The translations under genes and the position numbers were made by a program. From Azolla caroliniana (lineage: Eukaryota > Polypodiophyta): DNA of 64,000 bases. The notes below the pieces were generated by a model. That model ran no database searches, was not told the origin of the DNA, and saw nothing but the letters and a program-made list of their open reading frames with translations. Location of the stretch: assembly GCA_043228905.1 (NCBI GenBank), contig JBHGNT010000017.1:8618001-8682000 (forward strand). Reading direction: 5' to 3'. Shown piece after piece: positions 35,251 through 48,056 of the stretch (its first letter is position 1; each line of letters opens with the position of its first letter).

Positions 35251-38200
35251 TCATTTAGAAAATCTTGATTCTATTTGGAAGTTCTTTTTCTATTTTCACT
35301 ATTTAATTGCAATGATCATAGACTTTATTCATACCTTCTTCTTAAAGGTATTTTGATTTTCGTTGTTGTACTAGTGTTGTATGTGTAAATATGTTTTTAC
35401 ATTTACCTAGAAAAATTCACCAATGACTCCATTCATTAGTTCACCCCAATACACCTCACTTTTTTAGTTTTAGCTTTACGTATCATTACATTGTCATTAG
35501 AGTTTGATTAATGTTGTAGGGTGATTGAAATCATTATTTTATTCCGGATATTAAGTGTATTATAAACATTGTCAAGTGTAGGTCATCGAGTTACCAAATG
35601 AAAAAGCTCTATAAGCCAAAGATCGAACAAGTAAGAAACCTATAATGTGTGAATACAAGAGAATAGAAGCAAAAGGGAAGCATTATAGCATGATATTATG
35701 GAGAAAATGAAGGTCATTGGGTCAGGTATTGCCCACATACTTTTTGCAAGTGACTACAAGTATCTTGTACCACTACAATGTAGATTCACTTTGATGCTCG
35801 TTGTTTAAGGCCAAACAAGAACAACATATAAGTAATTTGATCATGGATGGTGAGAGATCTAATTACAATGTAATTGGCATTCTAAATTACCATTTCGAAC
35901 AAAGGTCTTTATCTTACGAGAGTGTTCTAACTTTAGGATAAACTCTAAACAGGCATGAACTCACGTAGGGTAATTGTTTTCTAAGGTGAATTGGAAGATA
36001 GTCCACACTAGTTCATCCAATGCCTAGTTGCTTATAAGATGTGGGATAAATTTATCACACCAGCCAACATCAAGACAATGAGAATTTGTACAAACTGGCC
36101 TAAAATCAAAGATGGAGGTAATCTTTCTCTTTTCAAGGTATGGGGATTACGTCACAATCCAGATATGGCAAATGATTTATGTTTGTTGGTGGACATGGAT
36201 GCCAAGCAACAAAAGTTGAAGGACTGTTGATTTGACAATTATGTTTATTGGAGCAAGTGGAGAGTCACTCTTTGACAGGGTGTTCTTCTTACAAACATAC
36301 TTGAATGTGGTAAAGGGAAGAGCATTGGATCAATGTGTAAGACTCAAATACTTAACCTTGTTCAAGGCAAAAAATGCATGCAAATTTGTTGAGTCCCCTT
36401 GCTTGTGCCCTGATACCTTGTCTCACATTGATACCTCGTCTCACATTGAGGGAAATGCATGTTGAGACATTTGGAAACAATGGTGTGAATAACGAACAAA
36501 CATATAGCCCTAGCATGTATCGTGAGTGTAGTTTTGTTGTATGTAGAGAAATATGATTTTGTTGTTTGGTACTACATATGTAATATAACATGCAAGAAAC
36601 ATGAACCTCTACATCTTTCCCAAGGTGCGACGCGTTGGCATTTAAAAAAATGTGTCAATTCACAAAGGAATCTATTGATGTAGCATGAAACAAACATAAT
36701 GTATCCACAATTTCAAACAAATTTTTTATGACTTGCATCTACGAGGAGGCCAATTTTTTGCTTATGAGTGTCTTTTGAATATTTTTACTTGCTCCTCACA
36801 TGATTGTAGGAAGTCAATGTGTTTTTTTTTCCAACTTTAAGCATATAGTCAACAACCCTTCCATGGCCATGATTTGAAGGGGAAGTGATCTGAACTCAAG
36901 AAGTAGGAGTGTGTATAACAATTTGTAGTTTGACTCTAACTTCATAAGGAAGTGCTTTCAAACATTTTCAATATCTTAGGGATGTTGCTGCCCAATTCAA
37001 ACCCACAAAGAAGCACTACTTTTACCAAAGTGTCAAAAGTAAGTTTTCCATGGGAACCAACAAATTTATCCGAAGTGCTCATGCTCTAAAATGTATAATA
37101 AACCCATGTTCCTAATACCAAGTAGTGAGTTGCACACATTCATTTCATCTATGGTTGAAGGAGCCTCAAGCTCAATATAATTATGTGTTTCATGAGAGAG
37201 AGAAACATCATCAAGGAGCTCCATATATGTTGTGATAGAGAAAGTGAGTGAGAGTAAGATTCAACATGGAAATTGTTCTAGATCTCACATATTGCATTAC
37301 CATTATTGTATTACATTGAGTCATCTATAGGTGCATATTCAATGTATGTATACAAACAAAGTATATCATCCCTTGTGTTAGATTTGGAACCATTATTTAT
37401 ATACATGTATAAATTCTCTTGAGTGATTGACCACATAGTGTTACAATATTTTTTATATAATGTCACAAATTATAGTTGGGGGAAGCTCTTGTTTTTAGTG
37501 TTCAACACACTTACAATTGAATCTTAGGATGTTCAATGCACTAATTAGCTTTATGATGCCCAATATTCTTATTCAAATATATGAAGGTCATAATACAATA
37601 CTTTCAGCAATAAATTATTGTGTATGTGTAATGAGGGGAAGAGTTTATATTCAATGATATATTGCTAATAAAGAGTTGATTATAAATCATTGCTTTGCTA
37701 TGAAAACGGGAATATATCAATGCAAACAGTTTGGTCAAGTTTAGCCATGGTATTTTGATCATAACACGTTTGCTACAAATGCCATGTATGAACACTTCAA
37801 CTATGGAAAAGGAGGTTTTAGTGGTTTGAACTTGCAAGCCTTTAACTCCATACTATTGACTTTAACAATGGAAGAGTTTGAATTTATTCACGAACCTTTA
37901 AGACGTGTCAGACTTTTTAAAGACCTTTTTTATCTTAAACAAATATATTACAATTGCATTCCAAAATCTTCAATAAAACATTCCCGCTATCATAACTTAA
38001 AACAAAATGCAACGTTACTTGATTAAGTGACACATTGATGTCTTGTGTCTGACAAAACATTAATCGAGTTCATATTACTAAGGTTTGTTTAATTGTGGGG
38101 AAGGCTAAAAATTCAAAGGTATTTCTTGATTTTTGGTGCAAAACAATTAAATGACATTGCACGCATGTACTAAGTTTTTAAAATTGATTTATGGTGTCTC

Positions 38201-38630
38201 ACCCAAGGCATGATCCGGTTGGAGCCTCGAGATCTGAGAAAATGTGAAAGATCGAATAAAATGCTAGACAAATGACGTTATCGTGACCCCCCCAAATTGC
38301 TGACTTGCCCTTTTGAAACTTCAAAAAAAGTATCGTAAACATGGTAATTTTTGTTTCTCCATTTGCATTAAAATGCTTCTCTTCTCATTTTCCATTCCCC
38401 AAAACCACAAACAATCAACATACTACATTATAGTGCTCGAGAAATGTGTGCCAAAAAGATCAAACTTTAAACCATTTTGCCCCATTCAAGTTTTCCTTCT
38501 ATAACTATAGAGAAGAGAAAATGTTACAATTTTGACTTCTTTCTCACAATTATTATTTTTGACTTTATTAGGTATTTTCAAAGTGTCCATGAGAACAAGC
38601 ATATAAGGCGACAAAAAGTTATCATATGTT
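35251..38630. other. Stretch without recognised genes
   Basis: AT-rich, frames of at most about 80 codons (36232-36465, 37784-38026). The 37784-38026 (+) frame is AT-rich but protein-like (LQAFNSILLTLTMEEFEFIHEPLRR); I do not recognise it. An AC run at about 35215-35250 precedes element F's Gag start. Confidence 0.45.
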
Positions 38631-38639
38631 TAGCTTTTT

Positions 38640-39130
38640 TCGAGTAGGACATTGTCTTATGCCACCATAGCATCTCACACATACGTAGGAAATAGCTTTC
38701 TCTCTCTCTCAAACTTTATACAATGTGTGTGCCCCCCCAATAAACAAATAATCAAAACAAACATTGACCCCGTTTCCACCTTGAAGGGTTTTCTACCAAC
38801 GGTAACCTCAAGTTGACATAATATGATGGCGTTTGGAGTGGGAAGATGGGCCTTTTAAACATAAGAATCTATCTTATTTATACATTTCTACCCAAATTTG
38901 GTTAAGTAGTGTTATAGAGGTCACACACACATTAGAAAATGCACATATTTTTAAAATGAAACTATGTTATAGAATTACATGTGAACAACTTATTTCTTCA
39001 ATATAGGGACAATTTCATCAACTGATAGGAAATCATTTTGTAGTGAAGTTCAACCTAACCACATGGATGCAACATTTATTCAAGCATCTTGGAAGGTATA
39101 GTAAGCTCTACATGGTTTAGTTTTACTTAA
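38640..39130 (+). repeat. Inverted-repeat arm 2
   Basis: Shares long blocks with the complement of 27440-27960, including aaacaaacattgacccc, acatttctacccaaa, tagaggtcacacacacattagaaaat and caacttatttctt. The relic frame here is broken by several stops. Divergence is perhaps 20-25 per cent by eye, so the two copies are old. Confidence 0.6.
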
Positions 39131-39627
39131 CCAAGGCCTATGAATCCTCTTTGAGGCATGGGAATTAAGGCTTGTTATTTGAATAATATGTTATCAAGCC
39201 TCAATTCTCATATTCGAGAGGTTTCATGTACCTTATGCTTGATCACCAACTTTATTGGCCATCTAATGGGAGTATCGTGAGTATACGACCTCACATTTAT
39301 TATAATTCCATGGCTCAACTTAACATATATTTATGTTATTACTTTTGTTTTGTAGCTTACTTTCTACCTCATTTAAGTTGATCCAATGAATCGATTCTAA
39401 CCAAGCTAAGTTGGTGGTCAAAAGTATGACTCAAGTGTACTTACCTTTATTGTACCCCAAAATACCATGAAATCGCCCTTCATATGTACGAGAGAGTTAA
39501 GTATTTGTTGTACATAACATGAACAACAAGAATATTAGCAGTGGTACCAAGGATGCAAGTGTGGCACCAAGAAGGAGGAGGACACAAGGAAGATAAGTTT
39601 AGAGCAAGATAGTGAAAGGGGGCAATA

Positions 39628-40041
39628 AACAATTGGCAACGGTTCGGTTTGAACCGAACCGAACCGCGAAACTGTGTCTTAACAGTTTAAACGGTTTGGT
39701 TTAAACAGTTAGAAACCACGGTACGGTTTAAACGGTTTTGTATTTTATATTTAAAATTTAAAAAAATTGTTTAATTTTTTTTTTTTTTTCATTTTTAGAC
39801 CTTATTCTCACATTTTAGGAACATCTTTAAAATTTTAACATTTAAAATAATGGAATATTTTAAATTTAAAAATATAAAAATTAAAATTTGACATAAGTTG
39901 AAAACCAAAACTGAACCACGAAACCACGGTTTTTACGGTTTGAAAAATGTTTAACGGTTTCGTGGTTCGGTTCAAGTTTCCAAAAATTTAAACGGTTCGG
40001 TTTTGACCCTCTCAAACCGAACCGAACCGTTGCCGATTGTT
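39628..40041. mobile_element. Non-autonomous hAT-like element (copy 2)
   Basis: About 414 bp. Left end aacaattggcaacggttcgg; the right end complements to aacaatcggcaacggttcgg, one mismatch in 20. gggcaata occurs at 39620-39627 and 40044-40051, a probable 8-bp target duplication with two extra bases on the right. The interior is AT-rich with aaaccacggt words and no ORF. It is related in end sequence to 29251-29754. Confidence 0.7.
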
Positions 40042-41860
40042 ACGGGCAATACCTTTGTAAAGAACTATAAAATGTAACTTTTAGACCTTTTTACTTCTTC
40101 TTATTGAACTTCTTCTAAGCCCTTAAGACTAAAGTTAGAGTTCTCCTTTTTTTGATAAAAGCCCACATTTATATTAATAGTATGTAAAATCCACTTGTTA
40201 AAACTTCTTAGTCTCCTCTACCCACCTATGTAGGGAAAGAGACATCATGTAAAGCCATTAGAAAACCTTAATATGCACTTGAGGAAATGATCCCCACATG
40301 CGCTAACATCCAGAAATTCCACATAAGATGGCTTTGAACTTCTTCATATAGGCTTTCACCCTATGTCTACCATCAACATGAAAGCATTACATATATTTCA
40401 ATTGTGTTGTAGTCCCTAATATCGTAAAAATTGGAACAATATCTTCAACTCGCCATTTGGACCATTTTGAACATACTGAGAAAAAACCCACCGTTGAGGC
40501 CTCAAATAGCAACGGGATAAAACTTGCCAAATATCCGATAAGTACTTCCAAATGATATGGCAGCTATATGACATTTACTGAGCTTATGTATATGACCTCC
40601 GATGTAATGGTGCAAAAGACGCACATACTTGACCCTAGTCCTTGTCTCTTTAAGGCCGAACCTAATCAATCACGACTCTCCATATCAATACCTTTGCATG
40701 AAATGGCAAATGGGAATGCCAACCACATTGCAATATTTGCCACCACCTTACATTTGGCTTACATACATTCCAGTCTTTTTTGCTTTAGGTGATAGCCAAG
40801 ATAATGATGTCATTGCATGATGATACAATATATTTGTAGTGACATGTAACATTCATTTACCATCCTTTAATCGCTAATCCACCCAAGGCGCAACATTTGT
40901 TTTCATTGGCAAAGATCCATGCAACAATGATATATCTTGTAATTTCTACTAAATAAATTCATAATTTGGGGGAATATATAACCATCATTTGATATTTCAA
41001 CTTCCGACAACCTTTGAGATTAATTATCAGCCATATCTCCCAAATCTACAACCCCCAATCAAAATAAACGGTTGAATTGAGATTTTAGCTTCTCTTTTCC
41101 AGGTCAATGAAACACTCGGGAAGAAACGATGCCATGAAGTGGGAAATGCATAGGAGGAAATAAGTTAAACTCGGAATATCAAGAAGGTTGAACGATAGGT
41201 CGATGGTGTAGTATGAAGGACAAAGAACAAGTTGCATTTTACAAATAATAAAAAATTCTTAGCTCATTTGATAAGGGCTTATCAAAGCTTTTTGTTAGCA
41301 TGAAGTGCCAAAAAGGGAAAGTAATGCATACAAGTGAAAAATAAAAAGCGTGGTGTGTGCTAAAATAAAAAAACACCCACTAATTTTATGGGTGAGAAAA
41401 CCTCTTGAGTCCTATAAAAGGATGAAAATGACTCATTGTTTCAGGGGGAGAAAGTGAGAGAGGCGGAAGTGCACCCAAATTCAGGAGAGAGAGCAAGGGT
41501 TGCGAATCAAAGATGACAAAAGGTGACGTGGCCGTCATTCCTTGAGACGTTGTCGCTAAAACTCGAGGATATCCCCCTAAAGCTATTCTATGATATTACC
41601 TTTTATGTTTACTTCTATCTTATTCCCATCCTTCTTCTATTTCTGTTCACTCCATGTAACAAAGCCGAGAATTTTTCTTGTTGTAGTGTAACACTTTCTT
41701 TAACTTACAATTGCCTTCAAAATCTTAATATAATTTTATTTCATTATTTTGTAAAGTCCTTATTTAAGTGCCTGAAATGAAGCTTTTGTCATGAGGATCA
41801 CGATGATTTTTTCGTATTTTGATTCCAACCGATAGTGTAGTAATGATCTTCCATAATTGT
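40042..41860. other. Stretch with possible LTR, no gene
   Basis: No convincing ORF. Around 41414 a TATA-like ctataaaagg is followed by a GA-rich leader and a T-rich segment up to about 41800. This could be a plus-strand LTR belonging to the gag relic at 42375, but no second copy is present to test it. Confidence 0.3.
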
Positions 41861-41867
41861 TGTTCAA

Positions 41868-42060
41868 CGCTACCTTACCTTTGACTCTGCCTAACCTTCG
41901 ACTTTGCTTAACCTTCGACTCTACCTAACCTTTGATTCTATCTAACCTTTGACTCAACCTTACCTTTGACTTAGCCTTACCTTCAATTCAGCGTTACCTT
42001 CGACTCAGACTTACCTTCTTTTCCGCCTTACCTTCGTCTCTGCCGTACCTTCAACACTAG
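41868..42060. repeat. Degenerate 18-bp minisatellite
   Basis: About ten imperfect units of the form ccttaccttcgactctgc in head-to-tail order. It passes at 42090-42200 into a second degenerate series based on gagccttcgagt. Confidence 0.8.
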
Positions 42061-42374
42061 AGAGAGTTCAAACAAGCTTTCGAGTATGAAGAGCCTTTGA
42101 CGTGATGAGCCTTCGATTGTGGTGAGCCTTTGAGTCCAATGAGCCTTCTACTACTAGGAGCTTTTGACTCTAACCATCTTTCGATTTTGACGAGCCTTCG
42201 AGTCACCCATCCTCTCCGGTTTAGGTCCCCGATGGTTCTGCTTAGATTTCACATGCACGTGTGTAACTTAGCAACATCAAATTCGTTGAACCCGACATGA
42301 AAGAGTTGTAGGGGAGGATGACTAGTGAATCGAGTGTTGGTGATTTGAATGATAATTTGGCTTGAGTGATGACC

Positions 42375-42800
42375 ATGATAATGGACCACATGCTTCGTGA
42401 GAGAGACAACATTGTAGGCCTTGACAAGGCCATTGAAAAGATCGTGGATGCAAATGGTCACTTTGATGGGAAAAATGTGAGCTAATACCTCACGGCCTAC
42501 AAAACTGAAATGCGAATGATGGACATTCATGTGGAAAGGAAATTGTCAAGCTTTGCTAGGGTTGTAGCTTTGAACCTCCATTCTCGCATCCTAGAGATAC
42601 AAGAAGCAGCCCGAATTGGGTAACTTACGAACGAAATTTACTTGAGGAATATGGTTTCAATGATTCATCCCGAATAACTAGGAAGGATCTAATGGATTGG
42701 GTGGATAGTACCAACAAAATGTTGAGTGCAAGCGCAACATTTCAAGAGTTCGAGCAAAGATTTGGCCATCTGTTTGTTGGACTAAAAGTCTTACTCCACC
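42375..42800 (+). pseudogene. Gypsy-type Gag relic, plus strand
   Basis: Plus-strand reading gives MDHMLRERDNIVGLDKAIEK, FDGKNVS, a stop, YLTAYKTEMRMMDI, LSSFARVVALNLHSRILEIQE. A frameshift near 42615 leads to NWVTYERNLLEEYGF, SSRITRKDLMDWVDS and FQEFEQRFGHL. The same word order (EGRNIMKFLDVYK, ISSFRRVA, SRMTRHVLMKWIE) is in element D's Gag, so they are one family. No pol follows; copia element G starts at 42814. Confidence 0.7.
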
Positions 42801-42813
42801 CATTAGTCCCTAG

Positions 42814-43749
42814 TGTGAACACTCCCTAAGGGAGTTAGGGGTTAATTACTCTAAGTATAAATATGGGGGACTAAATCTTATAATGGAGTTCGGTGGGATT
42901 TGAAATATATTGTCTCTCTCTTGAGCTCTAACTATGTATCTGTCTTTTTGTGTGTACTCATTATGTTGAGATTAAACAATGCACTTATTCTGTTCGACTT
43001 GTTATATGTTTTCTCATTCCTTTAACAAGATCCATATTCATATTCCACACAAGTCAATCAATCACACATCAATTGACCCAAGGCACCATATTGTGCCATC
43101 AAGTGGTATCAAACCTTGTTGTTAATGAGCAACACCAAGACAAGAAGAAGGAAAATTATCTGAAGGAAAAGACTATGTCAAATACATTCTTCGACGAGAA
43201 CTATGGTTTCAACATCCGACATCGGTTGTGAAATCAGCAAGTTCGACGAAAAATATTTTGCCTTATGGAAAGAAATGATGCAGGACATGCTAATCATCTG
43301 ACATCAAATAGAGGCGATTCGGCACAACAAGAAGCCAACATCGATGACGATCACTTGGCGAAATAGCGAGGTCGACCATCCCGATGCACTTGGCCGAAAA
43401 CCGAAAACATCTACTTTAGTATGGCCAAGGAGACAACTGTGTATGCCCTATGGGAGACACTCCATTTCGTATATGAAAAGAAGTCGAGCTCGTTGAAACT
43501 CATCTTGATTCCGTAACTATTTAACATGAAGATGAGGGAGACCGAGCCGATAACCTCCCATATCAACACCTTCAGTCGGGTGTGGACCGAACTCTCCTCG
43601 TAGGGCCTGAATTTGTCATGATGACAATTACATACGATTTGGGTTTACAAGGAATCGTAGAACCCACAACCTTGTTATATACGTGTCGAGTTCTTAACCA
43701 TTGTAATGATATATTTATGTGTAAAGAATTTATAAACTATATAGAATAT
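42814..43749 (+). mobile_element. Copia element G, 5' fragment, plus strand
   Basis: 5' LTR about 42814-43112 (begins TGTGAACACTCCC, ends TTGTGCCATCA), then a primer-binding site at 43115-43126 (TGGTATCAAACC) and gag from ATG 43203. It is the only sizeable copia fragment on the plus strand. The element is cut off at about 43620-43749, where element C0 begins. Confidence 0.7.
43203..43615 (+). pseudogene. Element G gag
   Basis: MVSTSDIGCEISKFDEKYF, ALWKEMMQDMLII, then stop and frameshifts. Further on are YFSMAKETTVYALWETL, YEKKSSSLKLILIP and FNMKMRETEPITSHINTF. It parallels element A's Gag word for word (FDDKNFALWKEMM, MAKETTTFSLWEKL), so A and G are the same gag lineage although their LTRs differ. 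Not translatable. Confidence 0.8.
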
Positions 43750-44151
43750 TGTAAAAGAATACGTTGTGCGGAAGCGTGTGCGAAAACATAGAGTACACAG
43801 TTCAGAGGAATAAGAAAATTAAGTAAAACACAGAAAATGCAGAGATGGAGATGGAGATGGAGAGAGAGAGAGCAGACAACAGAAAACTCAGATTCAAAAT
43901 AATGACACTCTGTTTTGTGTACATACTTTGTGCTCAATGAGCACCTTATATACAAGCCCTGACAATTGGGCTAACACAAGTACTGACAGTACTTGACGCT
44001 CATAAATGAGCCGCAACACTCACTCCCAAAATTATTCCTTACGAGGAATAACGCTCTAACGGCCTCTTCGGTTTTCACACCGATGCGGCCCTGTTGTGTA
44101 CTTTTTCCCGCACCCAGTCTACGCACTCCCCCTCAAGCTTGTCTCTCAACA
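43750..44151 (-). repeat. Element C0 3' LTR
   Basis: 402 bp; minus strand TGTTGAGAGAC...TTCTTTTACA. A second copy of the CTTGAGGGGGAGTG tract lies inside it at 44124-44137. It is diverged from the E/C1 LTR (48630-49106), so C0 is a separate, older insertion. Confidence 0.8.
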
Positions 44152-44322
44152 CTCCCCCTCAAGCTCAACTTGAGGTTCCACTTGCTCCGCCGGATCTATG
44201 CTCTGGTTCCTTTTGGCTTCACGCCTCACTTGTGCTCCTCGACCCGTTCGATTCCGCGCACTTCGACCCTTCTGGTCGGCTTGTCTGCTTGTTCAGCCCT
44301 TCTCAGCTCCCTTGCTGTCGCG

Positions 44323-44687
44323 GTGTCGACGCGTCATTCGCTGCCCTTTTCTCCTCATGGCCTTTAGTTGATTTGGCGTATCCAAATCGAACATTCCGAT
44401 TGAATTGAACGCTTCCGATTCAATTCCACTCTCATCCGAATTGGCTGTCTCCAATTTGTTTCCTGTCTTTAGGCCTTTGACTACATCAAACCATGTCTTG
44501 GTCTTGGCCTTTACACCCTTCTTGGCTGTATCTCCCCCTTCTTGGTTGTCCTCGGCTCTTCCCTACGATTGCGGCCCTTGATTTCTTCTTCGGCTTCTTC
44601 AGCCGGTCCGAAATCAAATTCTTCATCCGATTCCTCATCACGGTCACTTCCGCCGTGATGAACACCTCCGCTGCTTTCACGCTCTTG
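44323..44687 (-). other. C-terminal pol extension, element C0
   Basis: The basic/acidic stretch after RNase H continues in frames broken by stops. About 44468-44506 reads KTQTWFDVVKGLK, the block also present in C1 (49501-49540) and C2 (54661-54706). No such region follows RNase H in element B. Function unknown. Confidence 0.6.
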
Positions 44688-46180
44688 TTACTGTTCGTCT
44701 TCCTTTCTCCCCCTCAAGTTCGGCATGTCGAGGTGACGCAACCCTAGCTCACCCGAGAAATGCCGTAACTTGTCCAAACCAAGAGGCTTAGTGAAGATGT
44801 CGGCAACCTGCCGATCAGTCGGAACATGCATTAGTCCGACTTCACCTGAAAGGACCCGCTCGTGGACAAAATGGTAATGCACCTCAATGTGCTTGGTCTG
44901 GGCGTGGGAAACGGGGTTCTTTGCAAGGTGGATACTGCTGAGGTTGTCACAAAAGATCGTCGTCGGATCAGACACCTCTACCTGCAAATCCCGTAATAGC
45001 CGTTTCAGCCAAATGACTTCGCACGTAGCGACAACTGCCCCTCGATATTCGGCCTCCATGCTCGACAGTGCTACTGTCGGCAGCTTTTTGCTACTCCACA
45101 CGATCGCCGCACTTCCTAATGAGAAGGCGTATCCGGATGTGGATCTACGATCACTGGCGTTTTTGGCCCAATCGGCATCCGTGTAGTCGACTAACTGTTC
45201 GGCTACGCCTGCTCGATATAACAACGTCATGTCTTTCGTGCTGCTGACATATCGCAATATCTGTTGCGTGCACTGAAAGTGTTCGGCCATAGGCTGCAAC
45301 ATGAATTGACTAATTAGGCCGACTAGATAACTAAGATCCAACTGAGTAATCGTCAGATAGATAAGGCTTTTGACAATCTGTCGGAACTGTGTTGGGTCGC
45401 ATGCCTTTCCCGAATCTCGGCGAAGCTTTGCGTTTCTATTCAGAGGGATCAAGATGGGCTTACAGTTTGCCATCCCGAACTTGAAGAGCATATTCAGTGC
45501 GTAATGACGTTGGCTGATCAATATGCCTTCAGGGGTACAGATCACTTCGATCCCGAGGAAGTAATGAAGGTCTCCGAGATCCTTCATTTCAAATGATGCC
45601 GCAAGCTGAGACTTCACGCGGTGGATTTCGTCCAGGTCGGCACCGGCGATGACTAAATCATCAACATATAATAGGATACTAACCGGTCCGTGTTGACCTT
45701 GCCGAACAAATAGCGAAGAGTCTGATTTCGACGTCGTAAAGCCCATCCTATGCAGCTGTTGCGTAATCTTCGCGTTCTAGGCTCGTGGGGCTTGCTTAAG
45801 TCCGTACAGTGACTACTTCAGTTGGCAAACGGCCGAGGTGTTTCGTTCGGATAGAAACCCGGGGGGTTGTATCATGTACACCTGTTCCTGAAGATCACCA
45901 TGCAGGAACGCGTTCTTTACATCCATTTGATGTAAGTGCCACCCCTTTGCCGATGCTACGGCTAGCAGGACTCGCACGACGGTCATCTTTGCGACAAGCG
46001 CGAAGGTCTCATCGTAATTGATGCCGTGTTGCTGTGTGTAGCCTTTCGCTATTAAGCGGGCCTTGTATCGATTGATGGAGCAGTCGGTAGTGTATTTCAC
46101 TTTATACACCCACCGACATCCGATCGGCTTCACACCCTTCGGTGCGTCAACCAGGTCCCATGTCTCGTTCTACGTTAAGG
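44688..46180 (-). pseudogene. Element C0 reverse transcriptase-RNase H
   Basis: A 352-codon open frame (44688-45746) holds LLYVDDLVIAGADLDE, MKDLGDLHYFLGIEV and a complete RNase H (DYTDADWAKNA, SSMEAEYRG, FCDNLSSIHLAKNP, HIEVHYHFVHE), ending DIFTKPLGLDKLRHF and LRHLDMPNLRG. Upstream, 45813-46133 carries [28 protein letters not shown] and [15 protein letters not shown] in the same frame. Two nonsense codons separate them (after CQLK and after KQAPRA). Otherwise the catalytic residues are intact. Confidence 0.92.
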
Positions 46181-46265
46181 CACACATCTCTTCCTCCATT
46201 GCGGCACGCCAATTTGCGTCCTTCGTCGCTTTTGCGTAGCTCTCCGGCTCACGCACTTCCGCCAC

Positions 46266-47729
46266 TCATGTCATGTATGCATAATGGTGCGCCATGTACT
46301 CATTATACCTGTATCTCTTTATGAGGTTCTTCAGGCGGGTAGATCGGCGTAATTCGTGATTACCCGATTTCACGACCTTTTCGGCTACTGTCAACCTCTT
46401 GCATGGAGGTTCCTTTCTAGTTTTCCCGTAGTCAGACTCACTACGATCTGACTCGGCGTTGTCGAAGTCGTATTCCAGCATTTTCTTCTTGCCTTTTTCC
46501 TTGCTCGTAAGCCGTCTCCTCAGCTTCTTGCTCGGGGAATGTACGGCGGAGTCTCACTACTCGTCGTCTCATCATCTAGTTGGCCATCTCGGCCCAACCC
46601 CTCATTCGGCCCGCTTAGCCGAAATGAGATCGGACTCTCTCTTAGAGCTCCAACGTCCTCATCATGCGGAGGCATTTCAGCCTCGTTGATTTCTTCTTTA
46701 GAAATCGGAATGGAGTCATGAGGTTCTAGAGGAGAAGGCAAGTATGACGAAGCGGACTCGTCAAATACGTCATCGCGGCTTACGCGTACTTCCTTTGTTT
46801 GGGGGTTATGGCACTTATACCCCTTTTGCTCATCTGAATAGCCGACCAAGATACATTTCTCGGCCTTGGCATCTAGCTTCCTCCTCTTCTCCTTCAGCAC
46901 GTGCACATACGTGATGCTGCCGAAAATCCTCAAGTGTGCCAAATTCAGTTTCTTTCCGAAATACAACTCATGTGGCAACACTCCTCCATTAGCAGAAGTC
47001 CGATTCTACAGGTAGACAGTTGTCTTCACGGCTTCGGCCCAATAGAATTTCCGCATATGCTTCTCTTCAAGATTTGCCTTGGCCGCTTCTTCAATCGTCC
47101 GATTTTTCCGCTCGGCTACGCTGTTTTGCTCCGGCGTATATCTACACGAGAATGCGTGTCGAATTCCCTCCTTCTGTAGATAACTTGTGAACTGGTCGGA
47201 GAAGTACTCCTTCCCGCCATCGGACCGTAGGCATTTGATCTTACGCCCTATTTCCGCTCTTAACCTTAAGGAAACATGCGAAGACTTCGCTCTTCTTCGC
47301 GATCGTGCATACCCATGTGTGCCAAGTGAAGTCGTCGATGAAGGTTACAAAGTAACGGTTTCCACCGAGACTCATGTTTTATGCCAGACCCCACACATCC
47401 GAATGGATCAAATCCAATGGACTTCGACTACGATTACGCTCATTGGGGAATGGAAGTTGGTGTTGTTTTCCCATCTAACAGGCTTCGCAAACTTGGCCAT
47501 TCCAGCCCCGAAACTTCGGCAAGCCGAAAACAATGTTCTTCGTCTGTATCTCACGAAGCCGTTAAATTTACGTGGCCGAACCACTTGTGCCACAGGTCAA
47601 TATCCGATTTGGCGTTTTGTCCTTTCGCGTACAACGCGGTTCCAGCTTGATTAGTGACGAGGATAAACATCCTCCCTTCACGGCGCCCTTGCGCGATTCA
47701 ACATACCACACCTCGCTTGATTTCGAGGT
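46266..47729 (-). pseudogene. Element C0 integrase and protease remnant
   Basis: 46520-46981 is the integrase C-terminus (YFGKKLNLAHLRIFGSITYVH, CILVGYSDEQKGYKCHNP). 46266-46481 is the acidic linker to RT (STRLKNLIKRYRYNEYMAHHYAYM). The core at 47000-47480 reads only across frames. At 47640-47729 SSEVWYVES runs straight into GAVKGG and the DIDLWHK-type pre-integrase block, so most of the protease is deleted. Confidence 0.75.
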
Positions 47730-48056
47730 TGTAAAAGAATAGCATGTGCGGAAGCAATAGAAAACTGAACACAGAAACCTAGAGTTGAAGCTTCCTAGCT
47801 GTAGTGCTTGCGGCAAAAATCTTCTTCAGATTTCCCCAAGCATCTTTCGGCGTTTTTGCATCCCGAATGTAGCTTAGGAGCTATTCGCCCACACAAGACG
47901 CGAAGCAGTACAGTACTCTGCTCGCCGACTATTCCCAAACCGGGAAATCTCTATGTGTCGATTCGAGTGCTGTGTCATTTTCTCCGTTGACATAGCTCCA
48001 GTAACCGTGCCCGAGCAGGTATTGGTACATCTTGTAGGACCAAGATGCGTAGTTGT

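Larger units (their letters stand above)
43750..47729 (-). mobile_element. Copia element C0, truncated at 5' side
   Basis: 3' LTR 43750-44151, polypurine tract 44152-44163 (minus CTTGAGGGGGAG), C-terminal extension, RNase H, RT, integrase, then a protease remnant ending abruptly at 47729, where an LTR of element E begins. Its own gag and 5' LTR are missing. RNase H and RT are the best preserved in the window. Confidence 0.85.

Noticed and set aside
41868-42060. Regularly spaced short repeats considered as a CRISPR array
   Set aside because: Units are degenerate 18-mers with no spacers, in a plant genome.
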